Below are positions 1-12,312 of a stretch of 64,000 bases of DNA, one piece after another. The stretch covers positions 6,652,501 to 6,716,500 of the forward strand of contig JAQFVV010000030.1 in the NCBI GenBank assembly GCA_028023455.1, written 5' to 3'. The translations under genes were made by a program, and so were the position numbers. The stretch's first letter is position 1, and each line of letters opens with the position of its first letter. A model generated the notes under the pieces. The model searched no databases and was not told the origin of the DNA. It was given only the letters and a program-made list of their open reading frames with translations. The stretch comes from Epiperipatus broadwayi (Eukaryota > Onychophora > Udeonychophora > Euonychophora > Peripatidae).

Positions 1-48
1 ATCGCAATTAAACGAAACCACTTGAATAGGATGAATATATACACTTAT

Positions 49-313
49 CTAATGTTTCTAATATATAGGGTATATGAGCACAGACTTTCACATGACCCAC
101 CACTGTCCACTCTATCTCATAATACTGATACACTTGAACACATATATGCTGAAAAGATAAATAATCACCAAGCATATATGTGTTCAAGTGTATCAGTGTT
201 ATGAGATAGTGTGGAGAGTGGTGGGTCATGTGAAAGTCTGTGCTCATATATCCTATATATTACATATATAGACACAGGTATATAATAAGCCTGTGTTTCA
301 GCTAATGTTTCTA
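49..313. mobile_element. F1 mini-foldback with 12-bp target-site duplication
   Basis: Two copies of the 3' part of repeat family F1 face each other (left arm minus, about 61-149; right arm plus, about 172-301). The direct repeat CTAATGTTTCTA occurs at 49-60 and again at 302-313, so the 241-bp body looks like one insertion event. The spacer between the arms ends in CACCAA at 171. In full-length F1 copies that is the minus-strand image of the first bases after the predicted hammerhead cleavage site (UUGGUG...). No ribozyme core is present. The 3' end matches the F1 terminus ending in CCTGTGTTTCAG. Short ORFs reading through the arms are palindrome artefacts. Confidence 0.8.
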
Positions 314-1524
314 AGTACATGTGTAAAAACAACAATAACATTAACAAAAAAAAATGTAAGCAAAGGAGCTCATATTATTTAAATAATTAATTGCCTTTTA
401 TAAATATCTAGAATTGCTTTCTGAAAAGGAAAACAGAGAAAACCAAATGCCGCGATCATATTGATTATATAGAATTCAATACTAAACCGAAACTTTTGAA
501 AAAGTTTTTCATGCCTTTAGTTATTGGCCTCATTGCTCAATGTGTATATATAACAAATAGAGAAACACACACACAGAGGAAGAGAAAGAAACAGAGAAAT
601 TAATAAACTGAAACAAGAAAGAACAACTAGTTAGTAAAAATGATGAATGCAACGTTATAATTATTATTTATCATTAATGGGAAAATAATATTTGCATTGT
701 TTACAATGATTATATACTTAACATACAACTTATAATAAGATTTTAGTCTCAAATATAGTTTAAAGATTAACAATCTAAGAAAATTCCAGAATTTTAATCT
801 ATCATTAAACATAATCAAGAGCGTGAAAAGTCTATTATTTATAAATATTTCGCATGCAGAATCGATGCTGAATATTCTGCTTAAAAAGTCATTCTGTACC
901 AAAAGCTAAAAAGTCTGTTGTATAAAAGCTTCGGTTTACAAAAATTAACTAAAGCTTTATTTGAGAATTGGACTGTAACTCATTTTTTTATATTTTAATT
1001 AATACATAATAAAAAGTTTTGATGGTTATTTGATCCTATTTTAGAGTTGGTTAGAGAGGGGAAGAAAAACAACCTCACGGTAGCGGTTGATTATGTGTTG
1101 AAAGTTTTACTGTGACAAAACAAATCTACAACTTTCTGCAATTTTTGCTGGCTATGGTTTTTTTTTACCACTCTCTTGTTTATCTGTTCTAATCTTTTAA
1201 TTAAAAGATTTTTAAAATACAGCAAAAACATTATTAGTCCTAAAAACTGCGGAGACGGAACTTATTTCAACAAAAGTGAATTCTTTTCAACTTGACAGAT
1301 ATAAATTAATAATATTTTTTAACTTTAATGAGGAGTTAATTAGGATATTTCTCTTACTTCAAAAAAGCATAAAGAATGTGCTTGTAATCTTATATACATG
1401 CGTATGTGTGGCACGTCTTAAAAATTATACAACATATATATGCTATTTAATAAAGACTAATTAAAGTTTGGATGAAATTCTAAATACTGAAATGCTAAAA
1501 TAAATTATATTAAGAGAGTATCAA
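314..1524. other. AT-rich stretch, nothing recognised
   Basis: No coding pattern, RNA gene or clear repeat structure was seen. Open frames are short and of random character for this base composition. Confidence 0.5.
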
Positions 1525-1663
1525 TTAGTTACAAGCTGTCAAGCGTTGTTAGCCGAGAGGTCAGCGCAGCCGCCTTGCAAGATGGCTGGTTGCAGACGGT
1601 TGTTGCGGGTTCGCCTCCCTGCCGATGCTATGACATATGGAAAAAAAAAATTAGTTACAAGCT
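1525..1663 (+). mobile_element. SINE subfamily A (tRNA-like), 13-bp TSD
   Basis: The body is 1538-1650. It opens GTCAAGCGTTG, has a box-A-like TTAGCCGAGAGGTCAGCGC, a CTTGCAAG loop and a box B GGGTTCGCCTCCC, and ends TGACATATGG plus a run of A. It is flanked by the perfect direct repeat TTAGTTACAAGCT at 1525-1537 and 1651-1663. The element has no body beyond the tRNA-like part and a tail of about 10 bases. TSD plus A-tail is the mark of LINE-driven retroposition; transcription by RNA polymerase III is inferred from the boxes. Confidence 0.9.
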
Positions 1664-2060
1664 ACGACCGATGTTGATGAAGTACTTTACAGCTGTGTAT
1701 AAGATGTTTCTGAGAAAATATTAATTATATATATGTAGTGAAGTTGGCAAATTAATAATAATCATAAGGTTACTTGCCCAGAACTCGTGATATTAAACCA
1801 CCCAAGTGATAGACTGAATATAACATTCAATTGCTGTGTGCAATTTATTACAGTTGTAGAGTGGTAAATTTATGAGTTAAAAATTCTTGGATTAAACCTG
1901 TACACACTTTTGCTCAAATATCAAATAATATATCAAATTTTTTGTTAAATCACGTATTTATATTTTATTATTGATTTTTATATATATTAGTTGAATATTT
2001 ATCTAGGAATCTTTCAATTTTTGATTCAATTTCTCTACTACTAAACAAAATAATATATTG

Positions 2061-2156
2061 TTAAACATTGGTGATCGAGTGGTCAGCACAGCTGCCTTAC
2101 AAGCAATTGTCCCGGGTTCACTTCCCGGCCGATGCTTTGACACATGGAAAAAAAAA
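2061..2156 (+). mobile_element. SINE subfamily A, diverged copy
   Basis: It carries box A (GATCGAGTGGTCAGCACAG), box B (CGGGTTCACTTCCCG) and the family tail TTTGACACATGG plus A-run. A second anticodon-type arm seen in other copies is shortened here. No convincing TSD was found. Confidence 0.75.
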
Positions 2157-2382
2157 GGGTAGCTAATTAAAGTAAAAACTTCTAAAAGATTAAATATTAA
2201 AGTATATATATATTGCATGAATGCCTACCTATCTACCCAACCACCCACCTACCTACCTTCATCTGTGGGGGATATTTAGTAAAAGAACTGATTAAATACA
2301 TATCTAAATATTTTTTTTTCTAATATTAAAAACTTCTACTACTAAACTAAACTGAAAAATCATTACAAACATTTAGTCATCA

Positions 2383-3000
2383 CTAAGTTTTTTCAGTAGT
2401 ATTTTTCTCTATGATAAAATCATATCCTGAAATTTTTTCATACATGCTATAATAATAATGACATAATATGCCATAACAGAATTTACATAGTCCACTGCAA
2501 AGTAAATACTTCTCTGGTTTCTTTCCACAATAAAACAGAGAAACTATATTTTCCAGACTAATAAATTGTTGAGATGGTATTTTAAGCATAACTACACACT
2601 TATTTTCAAATCTATATATAATTGAGTAGCTAGTATATTATATATATAAAAATTAAACCTTTTTTGAGTCATATCAGGCAATAGTTTTTTGTATAGAGAA
2701 ATTATTCTACCCAACATACAAAAATTCTGTTTAAAGTTTGTAATATTTCCAATAAAAAGTTTATCCAGCCAAACAGAAAAATCTTTCACTAAATTAGATT
2801 GCCAACAATTTAATGAAATCACATTCATCGAAATGTGAGTAATCTATTTCAATGAAAGAATTTTCTGTTTCAGTGGATGACAACATTTTTTTGAATATTT
2901 TAGAAACATTATTAAACAGTGTTCTTTGTGTGGTGAATGGAATAATTTCTCTATACAGAAAACTAATACATGGTATGACCCAAAAAAGTTTTACTTTCAT
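2383..3000 (-). pseudogene. Unidentified decayed coding-like stretch
   Basis: Three abutting open frames of 68, 78 and 68 codons run head to tail on the minus strand (3000-2794, 2828-2592, 2589-2383). The first two overlap in the same bases around 2795-2828 in different frames, as expected if one frameshift breaks a longer reading frame. The last part is Cys-rich (FYCGKK, LLCSGLCKFCYG, LCHYYY). I do not recognise a family. It may be a relic exon, a transposon ORF or chance. Confidence 0.25.
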
Positions 3001-3032
3001 CTTATAACTATGAAAATCTTTATTATAATATA

Positions 3033-3240
3033 TACAAAACCATAAAACAATACACTACTAGATAAAAATCCAGATTTTACCCAAATCCTTACATGACCAT
3101 GGTTTCATCTACTAAACAAGTAGACCTTCCCAAGTCACTTGAGAAGGACTATTTGTTTAGTAGATGAAACAATGGTTCATGTAAGGATTTTGGTAAAATT
3201 TGGATTTTTATCTAGTATTGTATTGTTTTATGGTTTTGTA
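3033..3240. repeat. Foldback (MITE-like), about 90-bp arms
   Basis: The left arm starts ACAAAACCATAAAACAATAC and the right arm ends GTATTGTTTTATGGTTTTGT. The arms pair along nearly their whole length and leave a spacer of about 25 bases around 3123-3149. No protein is encoded. A TSD could not be fixed in the AT-rich flanks. Confidence 0.8.
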
Positions 3241-4032
3241 TTTTATTTATTATTAGTATAGTGTTAGGCAGTTTTGAATATATATATATCAATTTAACAT
3301 TAACAAGCTTTTAACAACTTTGATGTTGCATCAAAGTAATTAGCTAATCAATTTCACTAGGATAATAATTTCATGAATAACACAGACCTTAGGCAGTATA
3401 CCAATACAATGTACAAAACCCAGGTTAGAGTGTTTTAAATTTTGTTAAAAAAAATAACACATTGATGACCAGTTTTAATGGTACACACATTTGGTTTATG
3501 CATATTTGGTTTATATATATACTCATATTTACATGTTTTTTACCATTATGGTGGATAGATAATACAAATTACCAGTACAACAAATTTTTAATACATTATA
3601 ACATCTGGTTCAAAGTAATTACTCACCAAAGATTTTAGTTGTTGTCAGAATATAATTCATTTAATTATATAAATGATATAATTTATGTAACTAAATAAAC
3701 AATGCTATTTAAAAAAATTAAAAATAACAAATAATAGAAGTTGATTTAAAACAAAACTATAATAAAATCTAAAAATATAAAACCTTAACTATTTAATTAT
3801 AACCAGCTTATTTCCACATGCCCCACAAAGTTTAAAAATAAAAATTGTTTTATCATTATAAGTATTGAATATAGCTCAAGGTTTTATAAATTTTATTTTT
3901 TTCCCTCAAAATTTTAACTTTTAATACCCTCCCCCTCTGCCCCTATTTGCTAATAAAATTTATCATGGTCTCTAATTGTTTTCTCTGCTTTTTGCACTTG
4001 TATCTCTAATAATATTAATTTGGTTTCTTGTC
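3241..4032. other. AT-rich stretch, nothing recognised
   Basis: Homopolymer-rich sequence without a supported gene or clear repeat. Confidence 0.5.
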
Positions 4033-4033
4033 A

Positions 4034-4118
<85 letters not shown>

Positions 4119-4153
4119 TTATTGTCATATTATTATTATTATTATTATTATTA
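4033..4153. repeat. (TTA)n microsatellite
   Basis: About 120 bases of ATT/TTA repeats with one interruption near 4120. It ends where the F1 copy begins. The poly-Leu and poly-Ile frames across it are artefacts. Confidence 0.95.
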
Positions 4154-4291
4154 AATAACTGAAATACAGGCTTATTATATACCTGTATCAATATATGTAA
4201 TATATAGGGTTTATGAGCGCAGACTTTCATACCCACCACTCTCCACTCTATCTCATAACACTGATACACTTGATCACATATATGTTGAAAA

Positions 4292-4356
4292 GATAAACAA
4301 TCACCAGTATATGTATTTCATGCTAAACCAGCAATCATCAGTTGGTCCAGATTATC
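4292..4356 (-). ncRNA. Hammerhead ribozyme, type I (F1)
   Basis: Read on the minus strand: outer helix I GATAAT, inner ACCAA, core CTGATGA, stem II TGCT/AGCA around the loop GGTTT, GAAA, a short helix III ending in the cleavage triplet AUA, then CTGGT (pairing with ACCAA except the first base) and ATTGT closing the outer helix. The conserved core boxes are all present. The closing pair of stem II is U-U instead of G-C, and helix III has drifted from the palindrome. Possibly weakly active. Confidence 0.65.
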
Positions 4357-4764
4357 ATCTTTACACCTATATGCAATTAGTGCTCAAATATATATTAAGA
4401 TAGCCAATCTTCATACTTTAATGGACAGGCTTCAATCCACTCAACACTCCAACTCTTCAACCATCCATTCAATTGAAAATCTGATGATAGAACGCTCAAA
4501 GGCCATCCTGAGGCTAAGATTCTTGTCACACTCATGTTGACCTAAATTCAATCTGACCCCTCATGTATAGGACTCAATCCATTTAATACATATAAGAGTG
4601 ATGGGCAGACATCTCTACTATGTAATAACTGATATACAGGCTTATTATATACCTGTATCAATATATGTAATATATAGGATATATGAGCGCAGACTTTCAC
4701 ATGAGCCACCACTCTCCACTCTATCTCATAACACTGATACACTTGAACACACCTATGTTGAAAA

Positions 4765-4817
4765 GATAAATAATCACCAATATACATATTTCATGATAAA
4801 CCAGCAATCATCAGTTG
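4765..4817 (-). ncRNA. Truncated F1 hammerhead
   Basis: Same motif as the neighbouring unit, but the 5' strand of helix I is cut off after CAA, at the edge of the insertion. Core CTGATGA and GAAA remain. The damaged stem II (TTGCT/ATCAT) and lost helix I make activity unlikely. Confidence 0.6.
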
Positions 4818-5402
4818 TTATTATTATTTTTTTAGATTCAACTAATATATTAGAAGTGTTCATTTATTTAAACAAAAAATAAAGATTATAAGTTGTAAAT
4901 ATTTAGGAAATTTCAAAATAACTAAAGGCAAAAAGAGAGAATAAAACTAGATGAAAAGTAAAAAGGAATCCATAAAAGAGCATAAAATCTTAATGAGACC
5001 ATACATTTATCTTTATATTTTATAATCATTATGAACTTCAAAATACAACTAGTTCTACTTCACACTATCACTATTATTTGAGACTATATCTCTCTGTATT
5101 AAGGATCTCACTTTTATTTATGTTTGCAAAGATTTAGAATTATTTTTTAAAAGTTTTCCTCTAATAATTGTTACCTTAAATTTAACATTAAGATGTATCC
5201 ATGAAATTTAACCATCAATATACATGTGTTATTTGGATGCAATGCCTAGGCATTTTATCCAATGCCAAAAGTAGGATGTCTATGTATGAAACGTTTAGAT
5301 TTTCACAAACTTTCTAATCATTCTATAAAATGCCAAAAGAAACATGGGCCAAGTATAAAATATTTCCAGCAATAAAGTTAAATGTTGTAAAGACAAGACA
5401 TA

Positions 5403-5540
5403 ACATTAAGTTACACACTTTTTTTTCCTATGTCATAGCATCAGCCGGGAGGCGAACCCGCAACAACTGTCTGCAACCAACTGCTTGCTTGCAAGATGGC
5501 TGCGCTGACCTCTCAGCTAACTTGACATTAAGTTACCCAC
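5403..5540 (-). mobile_element. SINE subfamily A, minus strand
   Basis: The body is about 5419-5524 and starts on the plus strand with a T-run followed by TATGTCATAGCATC. The complement of box B (GCGAACCCGC) and box A (CTCTCAGCTAA) follow. The TSD is ACATTAAGTTACACAC at 5403-5418 against ACATTAAGTTACCCAC at 5525-5540 (one mismatch). An ORF reading through it is spurious. Confidence 0.88.
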
Positions 5541-7077
5541 TTTTAACATGTAATTAGTAAAATTAATGCTATGAAACTATTAGTAAATCTTATATTTACA
5601 TCTTATAAGCAGAGGAATAATTATGAAGAAATTCCTTACATTCTTGAAGATTTATAAGATGTTAAAATCCTTCACTCTTGATATCTTAATTCAAAAATAA
5701 TGACCCAAAAATGCCATTATTTATTTCCTGGATTGATTGATTTCTATATAAAATTCAGAATTTTACCATCATCATGCGCTAACTTGTTATTATTTTATTT
5801 TTTTTGTCAGAGGTTTGTCAATAAGAAATAATAATTATATTGCACTAACATTAAAAAAGAGAAACTTCAACATAATATCAGAAATTCAACATATTGTTAA
5901 ACTTTTTTTAAAAAAATATATATATTTTACAGTGTCTTTTGTTCTATTATTTTACATTAATATATATTAAGGCTACAATCTTAAAACTATGCGATGTGAT
6001 GTATTGTGGCTTCTCCTTAAACGGAGTCAAGAATATCTCAGCAATTATGCCCAGATAAACCTGTTAGCCACTTTATTTTCCATTCCCCACTCTAAATTTT
6101 CCCATATTCTGCTCCATACCATTTCCATAACATAATCGCCTGAAAAAACGACAGTAGGGACCTCTGCAAATCTTTAACACAAGATTTATTTAAAAGACAG
6201 GATCGCAATATAAGTTAACATTCTTACATGAATTTTTTAAATAAAAATCTTTTTCATACTTTGCTGAAAAATTATTTGACATTCTTTATAATGCCTAGGT
6301 ATTCCATACAATATTTAGGGAAAATTTGTAAAAAAATTAAATGAAATGAAATTTTATACTTTGCCAAAAATGTCATGCATTATTTAACATGCCTATAATT
6401 TGGAGTTTAAATCTAGATCAGATTTGTATTTTTTTTTAGACTATAATCAGTATTGGATTAGAGAGCTGGTTCACAGATATTAAACTATTTTTAGTAAATA
6501 GTTAACTTGTTATTTTTACAGAGTAAAAAATCACTCAGCAATTGACAATTTATTTTTATTCTTCTTCTTTAAAGAAATGTTGCAAAGGCTGTTGCCATTT
6601 CGTAGATTATTCAAAAGCTGTTTTGTCATTCCCTTATATATATATAACATTAAAAAAAGTAGATAATTGCAATATTTAAATATTGCAATATTTCCAAGTT
6701 GGAAAGATAAATGAGAGAAATTAATGCACTCATTTATAAAAAAAAAAGTATTGAGCAGAATTATAAGAATAGTGACTTCAATGACATTAAATATTGTACT
6801 TTTACCATATTTATCACAGTTTTGGTTCTTAGATGTGTGCTTTAATAGATTCTAAATGCATATTGACTAAAATCATTTGTTGTGAAAAACTAGACAATCT
6901 TTGCATTATCTGATGAAACAATAATTCATTAATTTTACTTTATATTTCGTTTAAACTTTTGCCATATTTATTTTTAATTTTATTATTATTGCTAATAGGT
7001 ACCACCAAGTTGACAATGATTCTTGATAACCATATGCTGTTATTATATTTCTCCAGAATCACTATAATTTATTTAAA
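5541..7077. other. AT-rich stretch, nothing recognised
   Basis: No supported gene, RNA or mobile element was seen. The only structure noted is a short ATATTTAAATATTGCAATAT-type palindrome near 6673. Confidence 0.45.
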
Positions 7078-7560
7078 CAAAGGCAAAACTCTCCATACAG
7101 CAGTGCCACCTTGTGCGAACAAGAGTAATCAATGGATGCCAGAAGGCTTGTGCATAAAATCCCTATCTAGTGCCTACTCATCCAATATCCCCAGAGTAGT
7201 TTCTGGCTTGTGGCCATCATCAGTGAGGAGCCTTGGATCTGAGAGCATTGCACCTAGATCTTAGGATCTAATGCAACCCTCCAGCAGCCACCATTTATCT
7301 CTACTTTACTACAAAACTATGAAAATGAAATTGAAAACACAATAAAAAAAAATCCAGAAACTAGTCTGGGGATATTGGATGAGTAGGCACTAGATAGGGA
7401 TTTTATGCACAAGCCTTCTGGCATCCATTGATTACTCTTGTTAGCACAAGGTTGCACTACTGTATGGAGAGTTTTACCTTTGTTTACAACAATTATGTGC
7501 TAGTATGAGATGGTGATTATGTGATGTATAATTTATTTGGTGGGAATTTATTCACCCTCT
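7078..7560. mobile_element. F2 foldback
   Basis: The left arm is an F2 unit on the minus strand (7078 to about 7325). The right arm is a shorter plus-strand unit starting CCAGAAACTAGTCTGG at about 7354 and running to the terminal motif GGTGATTATGTGATGT. Arms share GGCATCCATTGATTACTC and related blocks. The right unit begins inside the ribozyme, 16 bases before the predicted cleavage site, so only its 3' half is present. The 101-codon frame at 6959-7264 reads through the repeat and is not a gene. Confidence 0.8.
7180..7240 (-). ncRNA. Hammerhead ribozyme (F2), helix III damaged
   Basis: Minus strand: inner helix I TCCTCA, core CTGATGA, stem II TGGC/GCCA with loop CACAA (four perfect pairs), GAAA, then CTACTC instead of the family CTAGTC, then TGGGGA closing helix I, with the outer helix ATCCAA/TTGGAT. 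This copy has the best stem II of the family. The palindrome ACTAGT is broken to ACTACT, so dimer formation or cleavage would be impaired. Confidence 0.65.
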
Positions 7561-8239
7561 TAGCTGCTTTTCATCCTCTTACTAAATTATCAACCTTTTC
7601 CAAATATTATTCTAATAAATTATGCAATTTTATAATATGATTAAAGTAGATTAATTTTAATCTGATCATTTGTGCTTCAAGCTAGAAGTCAGATCTAATC
7701 ATTTACTTACTTTTCATTTTCTTTATGTATTTATCATCAAAAGCACCAATATGTTTTCTATTCTTATTCAGTGTATAAATTTCAGATTTGGAGAAAAAAA
7801 TAATATAGCTTGAACAATTCTTATTTTCCCTCTTTGAAAATATATTCCTACTTTAAATTTTTTTTTCAGATTTTCCAATAAAATACTATCTACTATAGTC
7901 TGTGATGAATCTCTCAATTTCTAGTTTCAAATTTTTATGTACTTTTATGCTTTTTTAATTAATTTTGAAATCATAATTTATTCTGCTTTCAACTTTCCTA
8001 ATAAAATTTTAATATCTATATTTTCAGCAATAAGTATGATGTCACGGTTATATTTATACTTGATTTTTCTTCCATCAGTTTTTAATTTATATTTGTTTTA
8101 GTTCTGTCTGGATTTCCTCATCATATTGAGTATACAGGTTGAGTAGCTAAAGTTATTAATGTGAAACCCTAGCTAACTTTTTTTGCCAATATAAAAGCAA
8201 GCAATATCATTTAGTCTTAGTACATTTTATTAAATAGGT
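7561..8239. other. AT-rich stretch, nothing recognised
   Basis: No supported coding or RNA feature. Confidence 0.45.
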
Positions 8240-8318
8240 ACCCTTAATCTGCCTTCAGAAAAAGAACCTCAACATGGTGCCCTTAATCTGCCTTCAGAAA
8301 AAGAACCTCAACATACTG
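8240..8318. repeat. 39-bp direct tandem duplication
   Basis: The block beginning CCCTTAATCTGCCTTCAG is present twice in direct orientation, starting at 8241 and 8280 and ending in CCTCAACAT. The copies are near identical, so the duplication is recent. Confidence 0.9.
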
Positions 8319-9312
8319 TACATCATAAATCAATGATAGAGAAAAAAATCAATAGCAATTATATTTTAATACAAATTGTTAATAAAGATAAAAAACACAA
8401 GAATATTAATCTAGTTATTATATTTTGATATATCTCACTTTGCACAAGATGTCATTTCTTATGAATAAAGATGAAGACAAAATTAAATAAATCTTTTAGA
8501 TTGAGTCTGATTGTTAATTCTATTCTTTAATAATATTAATGGAGAGAAATAAAATAAACCTTGTCATTTATGCTCATCGAGAGTCAATTAATATGCAAAC
8601 TATTAGAAAAACATATATGGTTAAAAACAAAATTGAAACATGGTCTTCAGTTCTAATAGGAATACAAAATTTTTTCTTACCAGTTTAAATTTACATTGGA
8701 TTAAAATCATTTTTGTACAGTACAGACAGCACACTGGCATTCATATTTATCTGATATTTTCATTCTCTAACAAATAATAACTAAATATAATGAATAATTG
8801 AATGATTAGCTAGGTTGATTATGGCCAAGCTATCTGGAAAAAAATATCTTAAGCATGGTTGTGGCTTAAAAATTTGTTAAGTCTCATCTAGACCAGTCTT
8901 GAATCCCAAATCATAGATTATCAAGTGGGATATTTTTATTACTGTGCCACAATATTGTTTACGAAAAAACAAGCAAAACATTAAAGCTAGCATTATGTCA
9001 ATGAAAACAACCCACTATTTAATAGAAATACCTTTATATTCTTAAAATTTGGGTTTATGAACATAGAATTTGAATGTAAAAAGTGGTGCAATGTTTATAA
9101 TAAATTACTTATCTTGATATTATTATTATTAGCATAATCATTATTATCATCACAAATCTTCAGGCAAACAGAAGTAAGAACTCGTTTTATAAGATTTAAG
9201 TTGCAGTTCTAAAGCATAAATGATTACCCAATATCAACTACTTCAATTTAATGAAAAAATGTTAGACTTTTTTCTAATTTAGAAATGATAATATTCCTTC
9301 CTTTATTTACCA
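8319..9312. other. AT-rich stretch, nothing recognised
   Basis: No supported coding or RNA feature before the LINE remnant. Confidence 0.45.
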
Positions 9313-10994
<1,682 letters not shown>

Positions 10995-11799
10995 TCCTCT
11001 TTCTGTTGTTGTTGTTCTTCTTCTTCTTCCTCCTCCTCCTTCTCCTACTCCTTGTTCTTGTGGTGGTGGTGGTTGTAAAATGATTTTCTATTATCCCACT
11101 GTAGAAAAAAGTTGTGTTCAACATCTATAAACAAAGAAACAGTGAGAATTAAGAAGTCAATATGCATCAAACTGCTAAAAGTTAGTAACAAGGGTCTCAT
11201 TTTACTTTCTAGCTAAATATCAAATCTTTTTATAAAATTGATATTATAACTCTAAATAAAATGAGTAGTTAAACAAATTAGTTTAACATGCAGTGAGAAG
11301 TGAAAAATTACTAGCAGTTAAAATAAAATATCTGTGCTATATTATTTCAGCAGAGAACTGACTATAAATACAGATAGAAAGAACTAATTATTAATACAGA
11401 TATAAAACCATTACTCCTTAGTCCATGACTTTAAAAACTTGTTTTTCTAATACTTTTAAATCAATCATCATCATGATATCCCAAAAATATAAAGCAAGAC
11501 TACAATTTCTACAATATACTCATTAATGAAAAAGTTGTGTTATTAAAAATCAGATCAAAATGTGTTTATGCATATATTAGATTAAATCTCAATTGTGTAT
11601 GAGTACAAATGAAACATTTGCAATTCTACACTGAAAACTACAATTCAATCCAAATGAAAACAGAAAAAATGTGATGATATTATAGCATTTTTATAGTCAG
11701 ACAAAAGTAAAAACATGTGGTCAAAGAATGTTGTACCGAAAACACATTCAGTTAAAGTTTAATTGACTCGTTTACCATGTAAATAATAATATATAATGA
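10995..11799. other. Low-complexity tract then AT-rich DNA
   Basis: 10995-11075 is a degenerate triplet tract (GTT, CTT, CTC, GGT). Beyond it nothing is recognised. Confidence 0.5.
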
Positions 11800-11939
11800 T
11801 CAATGCTTGTGTTTTTTTTTTCCATATGTCATAGCATCTGCCGGGACACGAACCCACACCCGTCTGCAACCAACTACTTGCTTGCATGGCGGCTGCGATA
11901 CCTCTCGGCTAACAACGCAAGACCTCAATGCTTGTGTTT
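11800..11939 (-). mobile_element. SINE subfamily A, 15-bp TSD
   Basis: The perfect direct repeat TCAATGCTTGTGTTT flanks the body at 11800-11814 and 11925-11939. Within it are a T-run, CCATATGTCATAGCATC, the complement of box B (CACGAACCCACAC) and box A (ACCTCTCGGCTAAC), ending in AACGCAAGAC. Young by its intact TSD. Confidence 0.9.
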
Positions 11940-12193
11940 AATATAAAAAAGCAAAACATTTGCATTTCTACACCAAAATTTCATTTTTAAAACAAGTGAG
12001 GACAGAAAAATATGGTGAGCATCTAGGGTCTGTTCATTATTATGTCAATCAACTCAATATAGCGAAATAAATAATCAATAGTAATAGAACTTTAATTTAT
12101 CTGTATGCTGTATTATTAATATATATTAATTTATAACTATAATATATCCAAAAGCAAAAAAAAAGTGATTTTATGTTAAAAGTTCATTTTCAT

Positions 12194-12312
12194 CTAAATA
12201 AAAATGTCAAGCGTTGGGGGCCTAGCGGTTAACATAGCTGCCTTTCAAGCAGCTAGTCCGGGTTCGCTTCCCGGTCAACGCATTTGACATATATGAAAAA
12301 ACTAAATAAAAA
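12194..12312 (+). mobile_element. SINE subfamily B (tRNA-Gly-like), 11-bp TSD
   Basis: The body is 12205-12301. After TGTCAA it follows a tRNA-Gly cloverleaf: GCGTTGG acceptor strand, CCTAGCGGTTAACAT box A, CTGCCTTTCAAGCAG anticodon arm (loop now TTC, from TCC in other copies), GTCCGGGTTCGCTTCCCGG T-arm, and TCAACGCA acceptor strand. It then has TTTGACATATATG plus A. TSD CTAAATAAAAA lies at 12194-12204 and 12302-12312. The TTTGAC tail and TSD argue for a SINE rather than a tRNA gene. Confidence 0.88.

Larger units (their letters stand above)
4155..4817 (-). mobile_element. F1 head-to-tail tandem, about 470-bp period
   Basis: On the minus strand one complete F1 unit (4155-4624) is followed by a partial second unit in the same orientation (4625-4817). 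The same block, AATAACTGAAATACAGGC or AATAACTGATATACAGGC, starts both units. Each unit carries a hammerhead motif (4292-4356 and truncated 4765-4817), so the stretch between them is one ribozyme-bounded monomer of about 470 nt. Tandem partial units are typical of retrozymes and Penelope-like elements. No ORF spans the unit, so it must be non-autonomous. Confidence 0.8.

Noticed and set aside
8-247. Overlapping ORFs on both strands with similar sequence
   Set aside because: The region is a palindrome, so both strands give the same short frames. The same applies to frames at 4548-4882, 48659-49020 and 52684-52941.
4461-4480. TCTGATGATAGAACG within F1 as a second ribozyme core
   Set aside because: No helices form around it; it is part of the F1 body next to the TTTTCAATTG block.
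6911-6930. CTGATGAAAC as a hammerhead core
   Set aside because: No stem II, no GAAA at the right distance and no helix I.
6959-7264. 101-codon ORF
   Set aside because: It reads through the F2 repeat on the antisense side of the ribozyme; no protein family.
12205-12301. Functional tRNA-Gly or tRNA-Glu gene
   Set aside because: The cloverleaf is good, but the TTTGACATATATG tail, A-run and flanking TSD mark a SINE. The anticodon also varies between copies.
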